Below are positions 50,809 to 58,770 of a stretch of DNA of 64,000 nucleotides, piece after piece. Source of the stretch: an uncultured Collinsella sp. (GTDB taxonomy: Bacteria; Actinomycetota; Coriobacteriia; Coriobacteriales; Coriobacteriaceae). Within the stretch, counting starts at the first letter, position 1; each line of letters opens with the position of its first letter. The position numbers were made by a program, and so were the translations under genes. Under the pieces are notes generated by a model. It did not search any database and was not told where the DNA came from. It saw only the letters and a program-made list of their open reading frames with translations. Location: NCBI GenBank assembly GCA_900541685.1, contig UQKM01000007.1:34233-98232 (forward strand), written 5' to 3'.

Positions 50809-51648
50809 TTACCTTGTTTTCGATGCAATTCGATTGATGTGCATCATGAGGTAGAGTCTTTCTTCGTCTATAAGTTCCCGCCCCGTCAGTCGGCTGAGAA
50901 CAGAAGCAATATCATCGGCGCACATTGATGCCACCGGATATTCTTTTTTGAGCGAGAGGTACATCTTGCGGTTGTCGCTCACGATGCTTTCGCCAGAGTT
51001 CAACCTATTGAATAAGTACTGAAGATGGGTTGCGAACCTTGCGTAATCGAAACCTTCCCGATCAACTTGAATGCCAAGCCGATTTTCAACAGCAACGGTT
51101 GACTCCTCCAGAACACGATCGTAGATATCCGCGCTAAACTCTTTAACTACTTCGCATGAGTCCGAATCGGCCATGTTATTGATAAACGCCATGGCAATTC
51201 CAACTGCCTCATGAGCTGGAAGCCTAACGTTAAGACGTTTCCTGATTATCCTAAGTGCATACTCGCCGATTTTAAATTCGACGGGATATTGTTGGCGGAC
51301 ATCAAACGATAAAGGCATGCGGACAACGATATTTTGCTCTTTGCGCTTAACCGCATACGCGATATGGTCCGCAAGGATAAACGGCAAATTAGGGCTCACC
51401 TCATAAGGCAGCAAACCTGTCGACATATCAATAACATCCGAGGTAAGCTCAAGAAGCTCGTCGGGGACCTCGTCAACGAGAGCGATGTAGCGAGAGCTAA
51501 CGTTATAAAACGTTCGTTGAATCTCCGAAAGAGGGACCTCGTCTCCGACATTCTTAAACCCCAGACCACGGCCGAATGCAACCAACTGTCTGCCATTTCC
51601 ATCGACGCAGAGGACAGCGCTGGTATTAATTCGTTTAACAATTTCCAT
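50809..51648 (-). CDS. LicT/BglG-family transcriptional antiterminator
   Basis: A 279-residue RNA-binding antiterminator. The CAT RNA-binding domain is about 1-55 (INTSAVLCVDGNGRQLVAFG, GLGFKNVGDEV). PRD1 (about 65-165) has the conserved His in LADHIAYAVKR, and PRD2 (about 170-279) has the region FATHLQYLFNRL and the final LMMHINRIAS. It binds nascent mRNA to block a terminator when the PTS substrate is present. GGGGGG precedes ATG 51648. The frame opens to 51693, but the CAT domain starts at MEIVKRI. The gene is AT-rich like the next two in the operon. Confidence 0.93.
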   Translation of the reverse strand: MEIVKRINTSAVLCVDGNGRQLVAFGRGLGFKNVGDEVPLSEIQRTFYNVSSRYIALVDEVPDELLELTSDVIDMSTGLLPYEVSPNLPFILADHIAYAVKRKEQNIVVRMPLSFDVRQQYPVEFKIGEYALRIIRKRLNVRLPAHEAVGIAMAFINNMADSDSCEVVKEFSADIYDRVLEESTVAVENRLGIQVDREGFDYARFATHLQYLFNRLNSGESIVSDNRKMYLSLKKEYPVASMCADDIASVLSRLTGRELIDEERLYLMMHINRIASKTR

Positions 51649-51663
51649 GTGCCCCCCTAAACA

Positions 51664-51727
51664 GAACAAGGCTCCCGAAGCAGAATCCGACAATCAATGT
51701 CAACAGATGCTGCTTCAGGAGCCTTGC
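51664..51727 (-). promoter_or_regulatory. Terminator/antiterminator leader before the antiterminator gene
   Basis: On the minus strand, CAAGGCTCCTGAAGCAG pairs with CTGCTTCGGGAGCCTTG and is followed by TTCTGTTT, a plausible intrinsic terminator just before the start codon. The sequence before and at its 5' arm (GATATTCAGGCAAGGC) partly resembles the RAT RNA target of LicT-type proteins, giving likely autoregulation. Confidence 0.6.
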
Positions 51728-51846
51728 CTGAATATCACTCTAAGAACTAGTTTAAGCGAGCTAGTGCTAATGACCTCGAATAAACACTTCTAAACAGTTA
51801 AACGGTCGATATCTCCGTGTGAACGGTTTGGAGGCAGAGGGCGGCC

Positions 51847-52335
51847 CTATGCCTGCTGATAGTGCAGGTGCTTCTCGTCGATATTGGCCAGGTCGCGGTC
51901 GAGATAACGGCGCGCGAGCCAGTTTGCCATGGGGAGGTTCTGGTCCAGATAGTTACCGCACTCCTCGGGAGCGGCGCCGGGGATATCGCCCTCAAAGCCC
52001 GCGACAAACTCGAACAGCTCGCGCACGAGCGGCAAGATCTCCTCGCTCGTCAGCTCACCAAAGACAACCAGGTAAAAGCCCGTGCGGCAGCCCATGGGGC
52101 CAAAGTAGACAATGCGGCTCGACCACTCGGCATGATTGCGGAGGAACGTGGCACCCAGATGCTCGATGGTGTGGCACTCCGCCGTGTTCATAACTGGCTC
52201 CTTGTTGGGCGTGGTCAGGCGCAGGTCAAAGGTGGTGACGGCGGCGCCGGTCGCCGGATCGTGGTCGATGCGGCTCACATACACGCCGGGCTCGAGCAGC
52301 AGATGGTCAACGGAAAAACTCGCGATGCGCTCCAT
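51847..52335 (-). CDS. luxS: S-ribosylhomocysteine lyase LuxS
   Basis: A 162-residue LuxS, which cleaves S-ribosylhomocysteine to homocysteine and the AI-2 precursor DPD. The metal-binding HTIEH is at about 55-59, and the third ligand Cys is in AAPEECGNYLDQ (about 128). FGPMGCRTGFYLV holds the catalytic Cys (about 83). Length and motifs are complete. It stands alone between the antiterminator and the FGGY kinase genes. Confidence 0.97.
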   Translation of the reverse strand: MERIASFSVDHLLLEPGVYVSRIDHDPATGAAVTTFDLRLTTPNKEPVMNTAECHTIEHLGATFLRNHAEWSSRIVYFGPMGCRTGFYLVVFGELTSEEILPLVRELFEFVAGFEGDIPGAAPEECGNYLDQNLPMANWLARRYLDRDLANIDEKHLHYQQA

Positions 52336-52356
52336 GGCAGATCCTCTCGGTAGTCA

Positions 52357-52431
52357 ATTTGGGACGGGGCTCTTTTAGCTGGTTCGAATGATCGCACCAA
52401 TCATACCAGTCAAAAAAGCCCCATCCCAAAT
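52357..52431. terminator. Long GGGACGGGGCT palindrome between luxS and the FGGY kinase (repeat E)
   Basis: ATTTGGGACGGGGCT (52357-52371) pairs, with one mismatch, with AGCCCCATCCCAAAT (52417-52431), followed by T-runs on the minus strand. The block TAGTCAATTTGGGACGGG with CTTTTAGCT recurs in the terminator at 58721-58760. It probably terminates the FGGY kinase operon. Confidence 0.7.
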
Positions 52432-52470
52432 GAGCTGCCCGGGAATAGCCTGCGGGCGCCGCGCAGCCGC

Positions 52471-53961
52471 CTAGGCAGTGTAGGCAATGGTCGCGTCGAC
52501 GGCGTGACGCCAGCCGACGATCTTTTTGGCTCGTTCGTCGGCGGACATGGCAGGCTCCACGATGCCGCGAGCGCCGTAGACGTCAACGACGTCGCGCGTG
52601 TACATGCCCAGCGCAATGCCGCAGGCCCAGGCCGCACCCAGACCGCTCATCTCGTCGTTGCTCGCGATGCGGATGGGCGAGCCAACCAAGTCGCTCTCAA
52701 ACTGCATCAGGTACGCGTCGCGCGTGGGGCCGCCGTCAACACGAAGCTCGGCCAGTGCCGCGCCCGAATCCTCGACCATCGCATCAATCACGTCAAAGAT
52801 TTGATAGGCGATCGACTCGTCGGCGGCCTTTACGAACTCCGCACGGCCCGTGGTGCGCGTCATGCCAAAGACGCAGGCCTCGGCGTCACTCGCCCAGTGC
52901 GGCGCGCCCAAACCGGTAAACGCCGGCACAAAGTAGACGCGACTCGCCGGATTGGCGGCGTAGCACAGGTCGGTAACTTCCTCGGGGTTATTGATGAGCT
53001 CAAGATCGTCGCGCAGCCACGTCTTGACGGCGCCGGCGTAGCTCACGTTGCCCTCGAGAACATACTCGGTCACACCGTCCATACGCCATGCGAGCGAGCT
53101 CGAAAGCCCATGCGAGCTGGCGACGAACTCGTCGCCGACGTTCATCATGACCGAGCTTCCGGTGCCATAGGTCGCCTTGGCCATGCCGCGGCTATGGCAG
53201 CCCTGGGCAAACAAGGCGGCATGGCTGTCGCCGAGCACGCCGTGAATGGGCACGGGCGCCGGCAAAAAGCCGCCCAGGTCCGTTGTACCGAACAGGCCAT
53301 CGGAATCGGTCACCTGCGGCAGGCACGCCGGATTGACACCAAAGGCCTCGCACACAGGCTCGCTCCAGCAGCCACGGCGCAGGTCAAAAAGCTGCGTGCG
53401 GCTGGCATTGGACCAGTCGCAGCGGAACTCCACGCCGCCCGTGAGCGTCCAGACCACCCAGGCATCGATGGTGCCCAGGCACAGTTCGCCTGCCGCCGCG
53501 GCCTCGGCAGCCGCGGGAACGTTCGCGAGGATCCAAGTCATCTTGCCCGCCGGGTAGTAGGGCGAGAGCACCAGACCCGTCGTGTCACGCACCAGCTCGG
53601 CCACGCCTTCGCGCGCAGCCAGCTCGTCGCACAGCTCGCGGGCGCGGGCGCACTGCCACACCACGGCATCGCACAGCGGCTCGCCCGTCGTGCGGCTCCA
53701 GGCAACGGTGGTCTCGCGCTGGTTGGAAATGCCAACGCCGGCGACGTCGGCCGGATCGACCCCGGTCTCCTCCACCACGGTGCGTGCCACAGCCAGCACG
53801 TTGGCGGCGATCTCGGCCGGGTCATGGCTCACCCAGCCGGCCTCGTTGACAATCTGGCGATGCGAGCGATCGGCGCGATGGATCAGATGGCCGCCCTCGT
53901 CCACCAGCAGCGCCTTAGTACCCTGTGTGGACTGATCGATTCCGATGATGTATTTGCTCAT
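52471..53961 (-). CDS. FGGY-family carbohydrate kinase (glycerol kinase-like)
   Basis: A 496-residue FGGY kinase. The N-terminal lobe starts IIGIDQSTQGTKALLVDEGG and has ISNQRETTVAW (about 85); GTIDAWVVWTLTGG and the SNASRTQLFDL motif follow. The second lobe has YGTGSSVMMNVG and RVDGGPTRDAYLMQF (about 405). Motifs are nearest to GlpK. However, it follows a FucI-type isomerase and a split transketolase on the same strand, without glpF or glpD. A ketose such as apulose or a related pentulose is therefore a serious alternative to glycerol. The 142-base gap to the transketolase holds a repeat C-like palindrome. Confidence 0.88.
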   Translation of the reverse strand: MSKYIIGIDQSTQGTKALLVDEGGHLIHRADRSHRQIVNEAGWVSHDPAEIAANVLAVARTVVEETGVDPADVAGVGISNQRETTVAWSRTTGEPLCDAVVWQCARARELCDELAAREGVAELVRDTTGLVLSPYYPAGKMTWILANVPAAAEAAAAGELCLGTIDAWVVWTLTGGVEFRCDWSNASRTQLFDLRRGCWSEPVCEAFGVNPACLPQVTDSDGLFGTTDLGGFLPAPVPIHGVLGDSHAALFAQGCHSRGMAKATYGTGSSVMMNVGDEFVASSHGLSSSLAWRMDGVTEYVLEGNVSYAGAVKTWLRDDLELINNPEEVTDLCYAANPASRVYFVPAFTGLGAPHWASDAEACVFGMTRTTGRAEFVKAADESIAYQIFDVIDAMVEDSGAALAELRVDGGPTRDAYLMQFESDLVGSPIRIASNDEMSGLGAAWACGIALGMYTRDVVDVYGARGIVEPAMSADERAKKIVGWRHAVDATIAYTA

Positions 53962-54073
53962 GTACTCTCCTGTCTCCCCCGTCGATTCAAAACTAAAACC
54001 CGACGGACAAGGAGCGAGTGGCCGACCGGCTCATGAGAGCGCAGCCGGCCTGCTCAGAATTCAACCTAAAAGG

Positions 54074-54104
54074 ATTGGTGCAAACCTGTCCCCGATGCAC
54101 CAAT
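54074..54104. repeat. ATTGGTGCA palindrome with CTGTCCCC core
   Basis: ATTGGTGCA (54074-54082) and TGCACCAAT (54096-54104) flank AACCTGTCCCCGA. The core resembles the repeats at 1985 and 26969, but the arms are different. It ends at the transketolase stop codon. Confidence 0.75.
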
Positions 54105-55045
54105 TACTCTGCGGGAAGGAACTCGGCGACCGTCTTTGCGATTCCCTCGCCCGTCAGGCCGTAGTGCGCAAAGACCTCGGGGCTCGTGCCGGTGATGACC
54201 GGCGCATCGGGCAGGCTCAGGCACTTGACCGGACGCGGGCAATGCTCGCCCACGACCTGCGCGACCATGGAACCCAGGCCACCGAAGGGGCTGTGCTCCT
54301 CGACGGTCACGACGGCGCGCGTGGCACCGGCGGCCTCGATCACGGCCTCGGCATCGAGCGGCTTGACGCAGTACATATCGAGCACCGTTGCCGAGATGCC
54401 CTGCTCGGCCAGCAGATCGGCGGCGTCCACGGCATGGCGGACCATCTCACCGGTGGCGACAATCGTCACATCGGTGCCGCGGCGCACCCAGGTGGCGCGA
54501 TCCATCTGGAACGGGCACTCGTCCTCAGTGTACACGTCCTCCACCGGGTTGCGGCCCACGCGGATGTAGGCCGGCTTGTTGTCGGCGACCAGGGCACGCA
54601 CGAGCTCGGCGGTCTGGAAGCGATCGCTCGGCAGATACACGCGCATGTTGGGAATCGCGCTCATGGCGGCGATATCCTGCGCGGAGTGATGGCTCATACC
54701 GAGGGCGCCATAGGAAACGCCGCCCGAGATACCGATGAGCTTGACGTTGGTGTTGGAGTACGAGACATCGACCTTGCACTGCTCATACGAGCGCGTGGTC
54801 ACAAAGGACGCCGGCGAGGCGGCCCAGGCCTTCTTGCCGCACGAGGCCATGCCGGCGGCGATGCTCACCAGGTCCTGCTCGGCAATGCCGACCTCGACGG
54901 ACTGCTGGGGATACTGGTCAAAGAACGGCGTGAGCGATGCAGAGCCGCGGGAGTCGGAGCACAGGACGACGATGTCCTTATCGGCTGCGGCGGCCTCGAG
55001 CAGCGTGTCGCAGATAACCTTGCGGTTGGCGATCTTGTTAGCCAT
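54104..55045 (-). CDS. Split transketolase, C-terminal subunit
   Basis: A 313-residue subunit containing the pyrimidine-binding domain (about 5-165) and the C-terminal domain (about 185-313). Motifs: VEVGIAEQDLVSIAAGMASCG (catalytic Glu of TPP activation), SYGALGMSHHSAQDIAAM, and VTVEEHSPFGGLGSMVAQVV. Works as a heteromer with the subunit encoded just upstream, whose gene it overlaps by eight bases. Two-subunit transketolases of this size act on pentose phosphates and also on apulose 4-phosphate. AAGGAGG precedes ATG 55045. Confidence 0.93.
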   Translation of the reverse strand: MANKIANRKVICDTLLEAAAADKDIVVLCSDSRGSASLTPFFDQYPQQSVEVGIAEQDLVSIAAGMASCGKKAWAASPASFVTTRSYEQCKVDVSYSNTNVKLIGISGGVSYGALGMSHHSAQDIAAMSAIPNMRVYLPSDRFQTAELVRALVADNKPAYIRVGRNPVEDVYTEDECPFQMDRATWVRRGTDVTIVATGEMVRHAVDAADLLAEQGISATVLDMYCVKPLDAEAVIEAAGATRAVVTVEEHSPFGGLGSMVAQVVGEHCPRPVKCLSLPDAPVITGTSPEVFAHYGLTGEGIAKTVAEFLPAE

Positions 55046-55874
55046 TGATGGCCTCCTTATGGGCAGCGAAATCGGCGATGATCTGGGCATATTCCTCGTC
55101 GTTGGGCAGGTGATGATGCCAGCCAGCCTTGTCCTCCATAACGGGCGAGCCATAGCCCTTCACCGTGTTGAGGATAATGACCGTGGGCTTTCCCTTAGTC
55201 TCGGCCGCAAGCGTCAGCGCGGCGTCGATGGCCTGGACGTCGTTGCCCGGAATGGACAGCACGTTCCAACCGAAGGCGGCCCAGCGCTCCTCCTGCGAAT
55301 CCTGCTTCATGACGTCCTCGGTGCTGCCGCTGATCTGCAGGCGGTTGCGGTCCACGAGCGCGCACAGGTTATCGAGCTGGTAATTGCCGCCGCTCATGGC
55401 GCCCTCCCAGACCGAGCCCTCGGCAAGCTCGCCGTCGCCCATGATGGTGTAGACGCGGTAGCCGCGGCCATCCATCTTGCCGGCAAGTGCCATGCCCACA
55501 GCCACGGGCAGACCGTGACCCAACGAGCCCGAGTTCATCTCGATGCCCTTGAGCTTGTTGTTGGGGTGGCCGATGTAGGGGCTGCCGAACTTGGAGAAGC
55601 GGGCCTTGACGTCATCAAGGTCAAGATAGCCCTCGTGGCAGAGCACCGCGTAGTAGGCCTCCATGGCGTGGCCCTTGGAGAGCACGAAGCGATCGCGGTT
55701 GGGATTGTCGACGGTCTCGGGCGAAATGTTGAGGTGGTTGGCGTAGAGGGTCATCAGCGCATCGATGACCGACATGTCGCCGCCGATGTGCCCGCCGGCG
55801 CCAGCCATGATGATATCGACGCAATCGCGTCGAAGGTCCCAACGCAGGGACTCAAGCTCTTCGATAGTTGCCAT
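55038..55874 (-). CDS. Split transketolase, N-terminal subunit
   Basis: A 278-residue TPP-binding subunit. SKGHAMEAYYAVL (about 70), MNSGSLGHGLPVAVGMAL (about 113) and the TPP/metal motif GDGELAEGSVWEGAMSGGNY (about 145-164) are all present. It needs the C-terminal subunit for activity. GGAGAG lies before ATG 55874. It starts only three bases from the isomerase stop and overlaps the C-subunit gene, so isomerase, both subunits and probably the FGGY kinase form one operon. Confidence 0.94.
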   Translation of the reverse strand: MATIEELESLRWDLRRDCVDIIMAGAGGHIGGDMSVIDALMTLYANHLNISPETVDNPNRDRFVLSKGHAMEAYYAVLCHEGYLDLDDVKARFSKFGSPYIGHPNNKLKGIEMNSGSLGHGLPVAVGMALAGKMDGRGYRVYTIMGDGELAEGSVWEGAMSGGNYQLDNLCALVDRNRLQISGSTEDVMKQDSQEERWAAFGWNVLSIPGNDVQAIDAALTLAAETKGKPTVIILNTVKGYGSPVMEDKAGWHHHLPNDEEYAQIIADFAAHKEAING

Positions 55875-55876
55875 TT

Positions 55877-57277
55877 CTACTCTCCTCGCAGGTAAGCTTT
55901 GACGTCTTCTTCGATGGGGTCGTACAGGTCGGGGACAATGCCGATGTACTTGCACGCCTCGTAGAGCACCGGCACCACGTTGGCGTGAATGGCGACGCAA
56001 TGGTGGATGTAGGGACCCTCGACGATCTTGGCCTCGAGGCGCTTGAGGTTGTCGACCTCGACCCACAGGTAGGTGCCCATGCCGGCCGGGCCGTCGATGC
56101 CGCGGGCGTTGCCCAGCAGCAGCGAGTACTCGCCGTTGTCGCCGTCAAAGCGGGCAAGGGTGAGGTCGCCGTGCTTGGCCTCGGCCGTCAGCGCGCCGGG
56201 GTGATCGAAGGCCAGCGGATAGGTGAGCTTGGGCTTGACGGCCGCGCAGCTGCAGGGCCAGGGGCCGCAGTGCTGCAGCAGCTCGCCGTTCTCGTTATCG
56301 GGATGACGCACGGTCCAGTCGGCGAACATGCCGCGGTGACGGCCCAGGTCGGCGGCCTCGACCATCAGCGCGGTGATAGCGCCATGGATGTCGGTCTCGC
56401 AGACGATGGGGATGCCAATCTCGTTGAGGATTGCGTTGGCGGCGCAGGGCATAATGCCCAACTCGTCCTGCAGGGCGTTCCAGCACTGGATGGCGCCGGC
56501 GTTGCAGCCGTACTTCTCGACCAGGCGCTTCATGGCAATGGCGAGTCCTGCGACCGCAGGAACCTTGTCCTCGGGGATGCAGATCTCAAAGCTGTCACCA
56601 ATGTGGGCGAGCATGGTTGCCATGGCCTGCTCGTCAGCCTGGGCGTCGCGCACGGCCTGGACAAGCTCGGTCATGGGGATGGGCGAAAGCTGGATGTTGA
56701 ACTTCTCGAGCAGCTCGCCCTCGTTGCACATGGTCGACCAGAAATCGAACGGACGGGTAGCCATCTGCAGGATGCGGGTGTGCTTGAAGGTCTTGACCAC
56801 GTTGCACACGGCCAAAAAGCCCCAGACGCCGCGCTCGAACTCGGGATCGGTCAGACGGCAGTTGGTCATGTAGGTGAAGGGAACCTGGAAGCGGCGCAGG
56901 ACCTTGCCGGTGGCGAACAGACCGCACTGGCTATCACGCAGACGGGTGCCGTCGGGCTCGGGGCGCTCGTCGCGCGGCCCCCACAGCAGCACGGGCAAGC
57001 CGAGCTCGCGGGCAAGGCGGGCGCAGACATACTCGGTACCAAAGTTGGCGTGGCAGAGCATGATGCCGTCGACGCCCTCGGCGCGGAACTTCTCGACGAT
57101 AGGCGCGATATGGCTGTCGTCGAACAGCAGGCCCTCGTCATTGATGTCGTCGATATCCACGATGTCGACGCCGATCTCGCGCAGGCGATCAGCCGTCAGG
57201 CCGCGATACTTGATCGCGTCCGGCGCGCTAAAGATGCTGCGGCGCGTGGGCACAAAGCCGAGCTTGATCTTGTCCAT
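55877..57277 (-). CDS. L-fucose/L-arabinose isomerase-family protein
   Basis: A 466-residue protein of the FucI/AraA fold. Segments: VDGIMLCHANFGTEYVCARL (about 70-90), NCRLTDPEFERGVWGFLAVC (about 140), and the C-terminal KHGDLTLARF and YIHHCVAIHANVVPVLYEAC, which match the metal/substrate region with Glu and His candidates (CETDIHGAITALM about 315). It interconverts an aldose and ketose; the specific sugar is unknown. It is first in an operon with a split transketolase and FGGY kinase, so the product is probably a ketose that is phosphorylated and then split. GGAGG precedes ATG 57277. TAAACA motifs lie upstream. Confidence 0.87.
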   Translation of the reverse strand: MDKIKLGFVPTRRSIFSAPDAIKYRGLTADRLREIGVDIVDIDDINDEGLLFDDSHIAPIVEKFRAEGVDGIMLCHANFGTEYVCARLARELGLPVLLWGPRDERPEPDGTRLRDSQCGLFATGKVLRRFQVPFTYMTNCRLTDPEFERGVWGFLAVCNVVKTFKHTRILQMATRPFDFWSTMCNEGELLEKFNIQLSPIPMTELVQAVRDAQADEQAMATMLAHIGDSFEICIPEDKVPAVAGLAIAMKRLVEKYGCNAGAIQCWNALQDELGIMPCAANAILNEIGIPIVCETDIHGAITALMVEAADLGRHRGMFADWTVRHPDNENGELLQHCGPWPCSCAAVKPKLTYPLAFDHPGALTAEAKHGDLTLARFDGDNGEYSLLLGNARGIDGPAGMGTYLWVEVDNLKRLEAKIVEGPYIHHCVAIHANVVPVLYEACKYIGIVPDLYDPIEEDVKAYLRGE

Positions 57278-57304
57278 GTACGTCCTCCCCTAGTCACATG
57301 TTCA

Positions 57305-57375
57305 GTAAACAGACGGATGTTTCGTTTTGTTCTGTTTACTAAATGTTTTACTCTTTTGTTTAGAAGTTTAGCGCG
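57305..57375. promoter_or_regulatory. Cluster of TAAACA/TGTTTA sites upstream of the isomerase operon
   Basis: GTAAACAGACGGATGTTT (57305-57322), TGTTTACTAAATGTTTTA (from about 57333) and TGTTTAGAAGTTTAG (from about 57358) repeat the half-site of the palindromes at 33.1-33.4 kb. They lie within 100 bases of the isomerase start codon. Confidence 0.6.
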
Positions 57376-57447
57376 AAAGTCTCGCAAACGGTAGAGAAAT
57401 CAGCCTAAACGGTATGTAAACAATCTGAACATACAAGGAAAACAAAA

Positions 57448-57469
57448 AGAGGACCCCGAAGGATCCTCT
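57448..57469 (-). terminator. Terminator of the lacI-type gene
   Basis: AGAGGAYCC-type arms (57448-57457 and 57461-57469) flank GAA and are followed on the minus strand by TTTTTGTTTT. Confidence 0.85.
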
Positions 57470-57533
57470 CTTGGTAGCGTTATGTTTACCGCCCTGGCGT
57501 GCTTTGACACGCCGCAGACGATGCCGTCTCCGC

Positions 57534-58544
57534 CTAGATTTCGCGCACGCTTTGGCGCTCGACAAAATAGGTCGATACGGCCGTCTTGCAGGTATAGCTC
57601 TTGGGATTGCGGATGTTGCCCACCAGACGGCGCACCGCGATCTCGCCCACCTCGTGTTTGGGAACATGCACCGTGGTGAGCGGCGGGTTGGAGAAGGCGC
57701 CCAGAGATAGGTCGTCAAAGCCGATGATCGAGACATCCTCGGGCACGCGAATGCCGTGCTCGTTGAACGCGCGCATGGCACCCACGGCGAGCACGTCGTT
57801 CTCGGCAAAGAAAGCCGTCGGCAGGTCGTCGCGTGAGACGCTGTCGAGCCATGCACCCATATCGCGATAGGCACCTTCGAGCGTGGTGCCCAGCGTGACG
57901 TGCCATGCCGGATTGGCCTCGAGGTCCGCATCCTCAAGCGCTTGGCGATAGCCGCGCTCGCGATCCTTAAAGTTGCGGATACGAAGATCGCCTGCCAGAT
58001 AGCCGATTTGCCTGTGACCCTTCTCGATAAGGTAGTCCACGGCGCGCAGCACCGAATCGGTATTGGCAATGACTACGGCATCAAAGTACTGGCGGTCGCT
58101 CCAGCCGTCGAGCACGATCAGGTGGGCGGCAGCGTTGGCGAACAGGGCGTAATCTTCCTCACCCAGCTCGGTACCCATCAGCACGATGGCGGCAGACGGG
58201 TCGGCGATCAGGCCCTCGACCTGCGGACGCACGGCGTCCAGGTCGCTAAAGTCGAGCGAGACAAAGCTCGTGCTCATGCCGTGGCGACGCGCCTGGCGCT
58301 CCACGCCCTCAATAACCGCGGGATGGAAGGTGCTCTCGTCCAGGATGGCGCCCGTCTTGCGCGCGAGCACAAACTGGATGCTCTCGAGCTGCGTCGACTG
58401 CTGATAGCCGAGCGACTGCGCGCACTCCAGGATGACTTTGGCGGTCTCCTCGCTCACGCTGCGCTTGCGGTTGAGCGCGTTGGACACGGTCGCAGGCGAA
58501 AAACCGGTGATGCGGCTGATTTCGCGAACACTTGCTTTGGCCAT
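57534..58544 (-). CDS. LacI-family regulator
   Basis: A 336-residue regulator. The HTH is VREISRITGFSPATVSNALN, with the hinge-helix region after NRKRSVSEETAKVILECAQSLGY. The periplasmic-binding-like sensor domain spans about 60-336 (FVLARKTGAI, AIVLMGTELGEE, DVSIIGFDDLSLGAFSNPPL). The frame opens to 58625, but MAKASVREIS with GGGGG upstream fits the family start at 58544. It is just upstream of the isomerase operon on the same strand with a terminator between. TAAACA-type sites flank it, so it is the likely owner of these operators and autoregulated. Confidence 0.94.
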   Translation of the reverse strand: MAKASVREISRITGFSPATVSNALNRKRSVSEETAKVILECAQSLGYQQSTQLESIQFVLARKTGAILDESTFHPAVIEGVERQARRHGMSTSFVSLDFSDLDAVRPQVEGLIADPSAAIVLMGTELGEEDYALFANAAAHLIVLDGWSDRQYFDAVVIANTDSVLRAVDYLIEKGHRQIGYLAGDLRIRNFKDRERGYRQALEDADLEANPAWHVTLGTTLEGAYRDMGAWLDSVSRDDLPTAFFAENDVLAVGAMRAFNEHGIRVPEDVSIIGFDDLSLGAFSNPPLTTVHVPKHEVGEIAVRRLVGNIRNPKSYTCKTAVSTYFVERQSVREI

Positions 58545-58604
58545 TGTTCCCCCTAGCAACGGTCGTGGCGGAGCATCGTGGCCTGACCGCCCCGTGACTC
58601 GACA

Positions 58605-58675
58605 ACTAAACGACCGCAAATTCAATCTAAACAGAATAGTAAATGTTTAATAGCTAGTTTAGCCTGTTGTCAAGC
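58605..58675. promoter_or_regulatory. TAAACA-type half-sites in the lacI-type promoter
   Basis: ACTAAACGACC, TCTAAACAGAATAG, GTAAATGTTTA (58639-58649) and CTAGTTTAGCC lie in the 60-130 bases before the regulator start. They match the half-sites near 33.1-33.4 and 57.3 kb, in less symmetric form. Confidence 0.55.
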
Positions 58676-58720
58676 GAAGCGACGCGACTATTCCCCCAAC
58701 GGGCGTATTTACTCGGTAGC

Positions 58721-58760
58721 TAAAAAAGCCCGTCCCAAATTGACTACATGGGACGGGGCG
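58721..58760 (-). terminator. Terminator of the ribokinase/nucleoside hydrolase operon (repeat E)
   Basis: On the minus strand GCCCCGTCCCA pairs with TGGGACGGGCT, followed by TTTTTTA. It contains the same TAGTCAATTTGGGACGGG block as the element at 52357. Confidence 0.88.
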
Positions 58761-58770
58761 TGAAAATCAT

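Noticed and set aside
52471..53961. Calling the FGGY kinase simply GlpK
   Set aside because: Motifs are GlpK-like, but there is no glycerol transporter or dehydrogenase and the operon partners are sugar enzymes, so the substrate is left open.
52504..57394. Long plus-strand frames opposite the FGGY kinase, transketolase and isomerase genes
   Set aside because: All are complements of recognisable enzymes and show no domain or start signal.
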